18,008 nucleotides of DNA from Deltaproteobacteria bacterium (GTDB taxonomy: Bacteria > Desulfobacterota > Desulfobacteria > Desulfobacterales > C00003060), in assembly GCA_019309815.1 (NCBI GenBank), contig JAFDFO010000088.1:1-18008 (forward strand), read 5' to 3'. This document shows positions 7,560 to 13,901 of this stretch, piece after piece; within the stretch, counting starts at the first letter, position 1; each line of letters opens with the position of its first letter. The notes beneath the pieces were generated by a model. That model was not told the origin of the DNA. It ran no database searches and worked only from the letters and a program-made list of their open reading frames with translations. A program made the translations under genes and the position numbers.

Positions 7560-10135
7560 AGGCGATTTATACGTACAATGTACTTGCCACACTTCCTGAA
7601 AGGCTAAAACCTCTGGAGGAACTTGCCAACAACGTGTGGTTCAGCTGGCACCATGACATCGGTAACCTCTTTCGACGCATGGACGCTGAGCTTTGGGAGT
7701 CTTCGAATCACAACCCATGTTATATGCTTGGGGCCATTAGCCAGGGCCGCTTGCAGGAGCTATCAGAAAATGCAGGCTTTCTGGCCCAGATGGACCGCCT
7801 CCACGAGGCGCTGGAAACCTATCTGTCTATAGAGCCTTCACCCGACCCCAAAGCCAGTGATTTAGATCGCTTACAAGTTGCCTATTTTTCAGCAGAATTT
7901 GGGCTGGCACAGTGTTTGCCCATCTATTCTGGTGGCCTAGGGATACTTGCAGGAGATTATCTGAAATCTGCAAGCGACCTGAATTATCCCGTGGTGGGGG
8001 TGGGTCTTTTCTACCATGAAGGGTATTTTCAGCAGTACCTGAATGCCGATGGCTGGCAGCAAGAGGCCTATCCTGAAATCGATTTCTCCAACATGCCAGT
8101 CCAACTTATGAGGGATGGAGATGGGCATCCCGTAACGACCGAGATTTCCATCCGCGGCGAGTCAGTCAGGATTCAGATATGGTGCCTTATGGTTGGTCGC
8201 GTGCCCCTTTACCTGCTTGATACCAACGTAAAAGAGAATGCCCCCGAGCACCGCCACATTACTGCCAGGCTGTATGGGGGTGACTGGGAGATGCGACTCA
8301 GACAGGAGATCGTCCTCGGCATTGGTGGCGTTCGGGCTCTTCGCGCTATGGGTATAGAACCTACTGCATATCATATGAATGAAGGTCACTCTGCCTTGTC
8401 TGCCTTGGAACGGATTCGTATCCTCAAAGAGGAGCACGGCCTGTCCTTTGATGCAGCAAGGGAATTTGTGATTGCCACGAATACCTTCACGACTCACACC
8501 CCCGTGCCAGCAGGAAACGATACTTTTTCGCCCGAACTCATGCACACACACTTCAGCGATTATGTTGAATCCCTGGGAATTGCTTTCAAGGTATTTCTGG
8601 GCTTTGGCCGACAGGACCCCGCCAATGATAACGAATTATTCTGCATGACGGTGCTTGCGCTGCGTCTCTCTGCCCACGCCACTGGTGTGAGTCGGCTGCA
8701 TGTGGTGACTGCTCGGGACATGTGGAAAAGGATCTGGCACAAACACCCCGTGGAAGATATCCCCATTTACTCAATCACCAACGGGATTCACATCCCGTCT
8801 TGGATTTCTCAGGAGATGGCAGAACTCTTTGACCGATATTTGGGACCGAACTGGATCGAAGATCCAGACAGCAAGAAAGTATGGAAACAGGTGGAGCGGA
8901 TTCCGGATTCAGAGCTGTGGCGCACCCATGAGAGGCGACGGGAGCGCCTGGTTACCTTTGCAAGACAGAAGCTGAGAGCACAGCTGAGGAACTGGGGGGC
9001 CTCGGCCAGAGAAGTGGATGCCTCTGCAGACATACTCAACCCCGAAATCTTGACTGTCGGGTTTGCCCGTCGCTTTGCATCCTACAAGCGTGCGACTCTG
9101 ATTCTTCAGGACGAGGAGCGGCTTGTCAAATTGCTTACCCATCCTGAACGCCCTATTCAGATCATTATGGCGGGTAAAGCTCATCCTCAGGACGGCCCGG
9201 CTAAGGAGCTCATTAGAAGGATTGTCCATTTTGCCAATCGAGAAGAGGTACGCCATAGATTTGTGTTCATCCAGGCCTACAACATCAGGGTGGCCCAAAT
9301 GATGCTTCAGGGGTGCGACGTATGGCTGAACACGCCCCGAAGACCGCTAGAGGCATGTGGAACGAGCGGGATGAAGGCGATTCCCAACGGGGTTTTGAAC
9401 TTCAGTACCCTGGATGGATGGTGGGATGAAGCCTATGACCAGAGTTACGGCTGGGCCATTGGCCGGGGCGAGACCTATGAAGATCAGCACCTTCAGGACG
9501 AGGTGGAGAGCCGCGATATCTATAACCTTTTGGAGCGAGAAATCGTGCCGCTTTTCTACGATCGGGGTTCGGACAACCTGCCAGGTGGCTGGTTGGAGAA
9601 AATGAGGGCAGCGATGGGCCATCTGTGCCCAATTTTCAACAGCCACAGGATGGCTCAGGACTATACCAATAAATGCTACATCGGTGCCTCAAGACGTCAC
9701 AATGGTCTTTCGAGAGAGGATATGCAGGGTGCCAGGGACCTTGCCCTGTGGCGACAGAAGATCATGACTAACTGGGATCAAATCAGGATTGAACGCGTGG
9801 GTGTCCAGGACGGCAAACCATTGCCTGTATTAGGACGGCTCAAGATCGAGACCGAGATCTTCTTGAATGAGCTTGACCCGGAAGATGTAGATGTAGAGGC
9901 TTATTTTGGGCCGTTGAGTCTCAGAGATGAATTTACCCAAAGAAACACCGTGCAGATGAGAGCAACAGGTTCCAGCGGCAACGGAAACTATCATTTCCAG
10001 GGAGAGATACCGTGCGGCGAGACAGGCAAATATGGTTTTACTATTAGAGTCCTGCCGAGCAGCCGAGAACTGGAAACACCCTATACGGCCGGTTTGGTTA
10101 TCTGGGCGGACGAGCAGGCGATTGAATCAGTGTGA
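7556..10135 (+). CDS. glgP: Alpha-glucan phosphorylase, DUF3417-containing type
   Basis: PLP-dependent GT35 enzyme that releases glucose 1-phosphate from glycogen or maltodextrin by phosphorolysis, in the cytoplasm. The 859-residue protein belongs to the shorter phosphorylase subfamily, with an N-terminal DUF3417-like domain (about 10-110, LPERLKPLEELANNVWFSWH). The GT35 core follows, with FSAEFGL, YSGGLGILAGDYLKSASDL, the FTTHTPVPAGND region and the PLP site GTSGMKAIPNG, where Lys607 would form the Schiff base. The C-terminal 120 residues look like a beta-rich extension. The ATG at 7556 overlaps the receiver stop by 4 bases, and no strong separate ribosome-binding site is seen, consistent with coupling. 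It is last in the lnt-prfB-receiver-glgP series. The symbol follows common usage; substrate preference is not readable here. Confidence 0.95.
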   Translation: MKAIYTYNVLATLPERLKPLEELANNVWFSWHHDIGNLFRRMDAELWESSNHNPCYMLGAISQGRLQELSENAGFLAQMDRLHEALETYLSIEPSPDPKASDLDRLQVAYFSAEFGLAQCLPIYSGGLGILAGDYLKSASDLNYPVVGVGLFYHEGYFQQYLNADGWQQEAYPEIDFSNMPVQLMRDGDGHPVTTEISIRGESVRIQIWCLMVGRVPLYLLDTNVKENAPEHRHITARLYGGDWEMRLRQEIVLGIGGVRALRAMGIEPTAYHMNEGHSALSALERIRILKEEHGLSFDAAREFVIATNTFTTHTPVPAGNDTFSPELMHTHFSDYVESLGIAFKVFLGFGRQDPANDNELFCMTVLALRLSAHATGVSRLHVVTARDMWKRIWHKHPVEDIPIYSITNGIHIPSWISQEMAELFDRYLGPNWIEDPDSKKVWKQVERIPDSELWRTHERRRERLVTFARQKLRAQLRNWGASAREVDASADILNPEILTVGFARRFASYKRATLILQDEERLVKLLTHPERPIQIIMAGKAHPQDGPAKELIRRIVHFANREEVRHRFVFIQAYNIRVAQMMLQGCDVWLNTPRRPLEACGTSGMKAIPNGVLNFSTLDGWWDEAYDQSYGWAIGRGETYEDQHLQDEVESRDIYNLLEREIVPLFYDRGSDNLPGGWLEKMRAAMGHLCPIFNSHRMAQDYTNKCYIGASRRHNGLSREDMQGARDLALWRQKIMTNWDQIRIERVGVQDGKPLPVLGRLKIETEIFLNELDPEDVDVEAYFGPLSLRDEFTQRNTVQMRATGSSGNGNYHFQGEIPCGETGKYGFTIRVLPSSRELETPYTAGLVIWADEQAIESV

Positions 10136-10340
10136 ACCATACCAACCGGATCATTTCCGACCAAACTTGGCACCGACCGGCCTGAGCATCATTTCATGAA
10201 CAAGGGGTCACCACCGTCCATGTTTCTCGTTTCGCGTTCACGTCACAGCACCAAGCTTAACTGCAAAGCCTGTTTCTCGTTATTCTATTTTCGATAGTTT
10301 TTTTGGCAGACCCGTGGAGGTTTTATGTCTAGTGGGGTCA
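10136..10340. other. Convergent intergenic region
   Basis: A 205-base gap between the ends of glgP and the radical SAM gene. It contains a direct repeat of TGTTTCTCGTT at 10221-10231 and 10271-10281, exactly 50 bases apart, and a weak hairpin with a T-run near 10285-10304. No open frame of interest was found. Confidence 0.6.
10285..10304 (+). terminator. Weak rho-independent terminator-like hairpin after glgP
   Basis: CTATT, loop TTC, GATAG (five pairs, one of them T-G) is followed directly by a run of seven T. The stem is short and AT-rich and lies 150 bases after the glgP stop, so it would be inefficient. It is the only plausible terminator between the convergent operons. Confidence 0.35.
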
Positions 10341-10379
10341 TTACTGGACTAATTTGCTCAGGTAAGAATATAATGACCC
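10335..10379. repeat. Inverted repeat overlapping the radical SAM stop codon
   Basis: GGGTCATTA at 10335-10343 and TAATGACCC at 10371-10379 are perfect 9-base complements with 27 bases between. The first arm contains the TAA stop of the radical SAM gene. In the minus-strand transcript this could form a stem-loop at the 3' end of the coding region, but no T-run follows it. Confidence 0.6.
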
Positions 10380-11795
10380 GGGGAGGACAGATGCGATCGT
10401 CCGGACTGGTCGGCTCCCCATTGCACGGAAAGCAATCCTTGGGATATACTGCGATAGTCTGACGTCGCGTCTAAGATACCTAATGAGCAAAACCAGGAAG
10501 GTCTCGTAGTTCCTCTGGTATCGAACACGGCTTCTGGTATAGAACCTAGAAGCTTGTTCACTGAAGGGTTCAATGATGCCATCTCCGAGAGCTCTTTCAT
10601 AGATCGGGGTACCCGGGAAGAAAGCGAGGAAAAACATGTTGATTCTGGCCCGAATCGGCATGTCAAGAAGGAGTTCATACGTCAGAATGATATCCTCCAC
10701 GGTTTCGTATGGATTGTCGATGATGAAGTCAATAAGGAGATCTATACCGTGGGTCTGCTGATATGGCTCAATCTGATGAATAACCGCTTTCGTCTTTGAC
10801 ACCTTGATGTTCCGGTTGTAAACTTTATCAAGCACTCTCTGGCTTCCAGATTGTATGCCTATTTGAACGACCTTTAAGCCAGCATCCATGAGTATTTCTA
10901 TCTTCTTGGTCCGATATGTCCTAGCGCTTAAGGCAATTCCGAAGGGGAGTCCTATCTTCTTCTTGTAGTTTTCTGCAAAACGTTCTACCTCTTCCGTGGG
11001 CCGCATAAAGAAGTCGTCGTCCCCAAAAACCACGACCTGCAGGAAATCAAGACGCTCCAGCGTATCTTCCAGTTCGTCAATTATTCGATTGACGCTGTGA
11101 AATCGCATGGTGTTGTGTCCGAACATTGCAACGTATCTGCAATTGTTACAGTACGAACATTTGTTTGGACAACCGCGGGATGTCAGAAAATAAAGAATTG
11201 GGACTGGATATGGATAGCCTGCTAGACGTTCCCTCAGCCTTTCCTTCGTCATCTGCAAGAGTTCTCGGTCCAACAGGAATTGATCATTTAAATCGTAGTC
11301 ATAATAGGGGAGACTATCTAGATCCACAAAAGGGGGCAAGGACTCGTTCAAGATGTGGGTTCCATTCACACAGAACGCCATGTTGGGCGTATCCAAATAG
11401 TTGGTACCGGCCTCTACCTTATTGACAAAGTCGACAACAACCTCATCTCCCTCCGAAAAACATACTCCATCAGCGTATCGGAGCCCCAGCTCTGGCACAG
11501 ATATACAGTGAGGCCCTCCCCAAATCACCAACATGCCCGGATATTTTCGGTGAACGTATTCGGTGATCTGCACGGCACGAATGGCATAACTACTATAAAC
11601 GGCGATCATAACTAAATCTGTTGATGCCAGTATCTCATTCAGATAGTCGAGTTCCTGTGGTTGGTAATAGAGAGGCTGTGGCCTGGACAGAAAGACACTT
11701 CTCACGTGGTGACCGGCTCGTTTCAGTAGAGCGGAAATAAGGCGAGATCCGTCGGAAGACATTCGACCAGTTACGTTAATAAGAGCTATGTTCAA
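10341..11795 (-). CDS. B12-binding-domain radical SAM protein
   Basis: A 484-residue class B-type radical SAM enzyme of unknown substrate. The N-terminal part (about 1-145) resembles a cobalamin-binding Rossmann domain (MNIALINVTG, VIWGGPHCISVPE, SEGDEVV); the DxHxxG motif is absent, as in many members. The radical SAM core (about 195-400) has the cluster motif CPNKCSYC with Cys209, Cys213 and Cys216, plus an extra Cys219 three residues on. It continues with VVVFGDDDF and QIGIQSGSQ. The start is TTG at 11795, supported by AGGA nine bases upstream inside the end of the preceding gene. Only 6 bases separate it from that gene's stop, which implies coupling to the PP-loop ATPase. Such enzymes often methylate or rearrange unactivated carbons. 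The actual reaction is not readable. Confidence 0.88.
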   Translation of the reverse strand: MNIALINVTGRMSSDGSRLISALLKRAGHHVRSVFLSRPQPLYYQPQELDYLNEILASTDLVMIAVYSSYAIRAVQITEYVHRKYPGMLVIWGGPHCISVPELGLRYADGVCFSEGDEVVVDFVNKVEAGTNYLDTPNMAFCVNGTHILNESLPPFVDLDSLPYYDYDLNDQFLLDRELLQMTKERLRERLAGYPYPVPILYFLTSRGCPNKCSYCNNCRYVAMFGHNTMRFHSVNRIIDELEDTLERLDFLQVVVFGDDDFFMRPTEEVERFAENYKKKIGLPFGIALSARTYRTKKIEILMDAGLKVVQIGIQSGSQRVLDKVYNRNIKVSKTKAVIHQIEPYQQTHGIDLLIDFIIDNPYETVEDIILTYELLLDMPIRARINMFFLAFFPGTPIYERALGDGIIEPFSEQASRFYTRSRVRYQRNYETFLVLLIRYLRRDVRLSQYIPRIAFRAMGSRPVRTIASVLPGSLYSYLSKLVQ

Positions 11796-11801
11796 TTCTA
11801 T

Positions 11802-12629
11802 CTATCCTAGCGTTCCAGGCTCCAAAGCTCCAGTCAGAAAGTCTTCACTCATTGATTCGTACTCGGCCGCAGCAGGTAGGCTAAGACATTTCTCGGCAAA
11901 CATAAGCACTCTGTCGTAGTCGAAACACAACAGCCTCGACTCGTAATACGTTTCGAGAATCCTCTTTGGTCTAAACCGTGCGTAACGACACGGTGTATTC
12001 AGAATCGGTATGGAGGCTTGTTGAATGATACGGACCACATCGCCTTTGTTATACTTGAGGATTGGCCTATACATGGTGTAGCCACGCTTCATGGTCAAAA
12101 CCGAGTGAAATCGCTGTCCCGTCTCCAAAAACCTCGTCCGACCGGGGGATATGTTCCCTCCATCGGAGCGGATGAGGTTATGTCCCATTATGTATTCCAG
12201 AGAATAGCTTACCAAATCCCAAAGAGTATAAGCAGTCACAACCACAAGGTTATGCATTTCCGAAGGGGTCTTCCTGCGAACAAATTCCACAAACAGAAGC
12301 TTGCGTACCTGCTGGCAAACAGCGCAAGGGTCATCGGCTTTTTCAAGAGAGTCATCCGACGCTTCCAAGTTATGCCATTGGATTTCCACGCCCCCTTTCT
12401 TCCAGAAGGAGTCAATCTTGCTCACCTCGGATGCCGCATACCTGTGTTGGGGGAATACGCCAGCGTGGACCTCAAAAGTGAATTCAAACTCCTCGCTGGC
12501 CGCCTGCAGAAAGTAGAGCGCAAGTGAGGAATCCTTTCCACCGGAAAACATTACCCATACGTCCCTCCTGCTGAAATTGGTCAAGGCATGTGCCTGATCT
12601 TTTTTCCATGCATTATAGTCGTCACGCAT
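11802..12629 (-). CDS. Divergent TtcA-like PP-loop ATPase
   Basis: A 275-residue protein of the adenine nucleotide alpha-hydrolase/PP-loop superfamily, which activates a substrate by adenylation. The PP-loop is SGGKDS at 29-34. A CAVC motif (Cys102, Cys105) followed by QQVRK resembles the CxxC of TtcA. Cys214 in ILNTPCRYARFRPKR aligns by eye with the third cluster cysteine of TtcA, so the three ligands of its [4Fe-4S] cluster appear present. The second CxxC is broken, because Arg-Tyr-Ala follows Cys214. The HHRDD-like segment of TtcA is replaced by TAYTLWD near 132-138, so it is not a plain tRNA 2-thiocytidine enzyme. The ATG at 12629 has only a weak ribosome-binding site. It lies between the enolase-type gene (56-base gap) and the radical SAM gene (6-base gap). 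A sulfur-transfer role is inferred. Confidence 0.8.
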   Translation of the reverse strand: MRDDYNAWKKDQAHALTNFSRRDVWVMFSGGKDSSLALYFLQAASEEFEFTFEVHAGVFPQHRYAASEVSKIDSFWKKGGVEIQWHNLEASDDSLEKADDPCAVCQQVRKLLFVEFVRRKTPSEMHNLVVVTAYTLWDLVSYSLEYIMGHNLIRSDGGNISPGRTRFLETGQRFHSVLTMKRGYTMYRPILKYNKGDVVRIIQQASIPILNTPCRYARFRPKRILETYYESRLLCFDYDRVLMFAEKCLSLPAAAEYESMSEDFLTGALEPGTLG

Positions 12630-12685
12630 TTAAGAGGTCACCGTGAGCTCCCCGTTCTAATTACTGACGAGGCGGGGTGGCTCGG

Positions 12686-13831
12686 TTAGGGTCTGTCAAT
12701 GGAAATGGCCACATCACTAAAGTGGTTGAGACTGTCAGGGTTCACCGTAAAGCCAAAACCCGGACCTTCAAGGGGTCCAGCTTTGCCTCCTTGGCCAAAA
12801 GTCACGTGCCGAGTTGTAAGGTTTTCTTCTAACACAAGTGCATCATACGATCCATCACAGTAAAGGGCGTCAGAGCTTATTAAGCAAAGAGCCCTTCCAG
12901 CCGCAGAAAGAATACCCGACTCTCCCAACTGACACCCTACCTGATATTTGAGTCCTGATGCCCTTACGCCCTGGATGATATTTAGCGAGTTCAAGAAACC
13001 GCCGCACTTTGAAAGTCGCACATTGACAACATCGAAGTATCCTTCCGCAATCGCATATTCCAAGTCTTTCATCGAACAAACTGATTCATCAGCCATGAGC
13101 TTGAGGCCTGTTCCCTTGAGAATATCTGCCAGTTCTTGCAAGCTGTTGTCGTGTGGCATCAACGGTTGTTCCAGGATGTGTACCTTATTGGATACCAGTA
13201 TGGGTAAGTGCCGCTTGGCATTGTCCAAGTCCCAAGCCCCATTCACATCCACCCTCAAATCGCACTCTGCTCCCAAAGCGTTACGAACGGTCTCGAGTGT
13301 CACTTTGCTGTGATCAAAGTCGGTTCCTAGCTTTACACGGACTTCTCTAATATCGAACAGTCTCAACATTTCACAGATCTTGTTAACCATATCAAGATCA
13401 GCAATTGGAATGGTACCTCCATAGGAGACTTCGCCTGCAAGGTATTCTCGGGGAAGATAGTGCAGAATATTATGACCCTGTCTTCTTGCTAATACGTCTA
13501 GAAGCGCCATTTCCAACGCGCACAGTGCAGCGTTCTGGCTCTTGTCTGTAGTGACAGAACTCCCAAAATGCCATATTTGGTCAACGTGGGTCAGGTTCCA
13601 GGGAAAGCGCTCGTCTAAACATAAGGACCTGATATCCTGGCTGGCAGTATCTTGACTCTCCCCGGTTACATAATGCCTGGGGGCACCTTCCCCATAGCCG
13701 TTTAAACCATTCTCATTTGCGACTATTTCCACGACAATATTGTCTACTGCGGTAGCATTCTTTCTGGAATGGGCTATAGGGAACTTTAGGGGCAGTAGCA
13801 GCTTGTAGACATTGATTGCACTGATCTTCAT
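12686..13831 (-). CDS. Enolase-superfamily enzyme, muconate cycloisomerase/dipeptide epimerase subgroup
   Basis: A 381-residue member of the enolase superfamily, which removes a proton alpha to a carboxylate and stabilises the enolate on a divalent metal. The N-terminal capping domain (about 1-130) includes the HSRKN loop and NGLNGYGEGAP. The barrel shows metal ligands Asp195 (RVDVNGAW), Glu221 (LEQPL) and Asp248 (MADES). Likely acid/base lysines are Lys167 (VRVKLG) and Lys275 (VRLSKCGG), and CQLGESG (300-306) closes the barrel. The first lysine of the usual KxK is Arg165. These features fit the MLE subgroup, which contains dipeptide epimerases, N-acylamino acid racemases and o-succinylbenzoate synthases. 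No menaquinone gene is adjacent, so the last is less likely. It starts at ATG 13831, 70 bases after the kinase stop. The substrate is unknown. Confidence 0.88.
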   Translation of the reverse strand: MKISAINVYKLLLPLKFPIAHSRKNATAVDNIVVEIVANENGLNGYGEGAPRHYVTGESQDTASQDIRSLCLDERFPWNLTHVDQIWHFGSSVTTDKSQNAALCALEMALLDVLARRQGHNILHYLPREYLAGEVSYGGTIPIADLDMVNKICEMLRLFDIREVRVKLGTDFDHSKVTLETVRNALGAECDLRVDVNGAWDLDNAKRHLPILVSNKVHILEQPLMPHDNSLQELADILKGTGLKLMADESVCSMKDLEYAIAEGYFDVVNVRLSKCGGFLNSLNIIQGVRASGLKYQVGCQLGESGILSAAGRALCLISSDALYCDGSYDALVLEENLTTRHVTFGQGGKAGPLEGPGFGFTVNPDSLNHFSDVAISIDRP

Positions 13832-13901
13832 TCTAAAGAAAAAACCTAGCCATAGTAGAGTTGAATGGTGGGAGGAGTCGTAAGGTCTGGCACATCCAGT
13901 T

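Noticed and set aside
10335..10379. Rho-independent terminator of the radical SAM gene
   Set aside because: No T-run follows on the minus strand and the loop is 27 bases.
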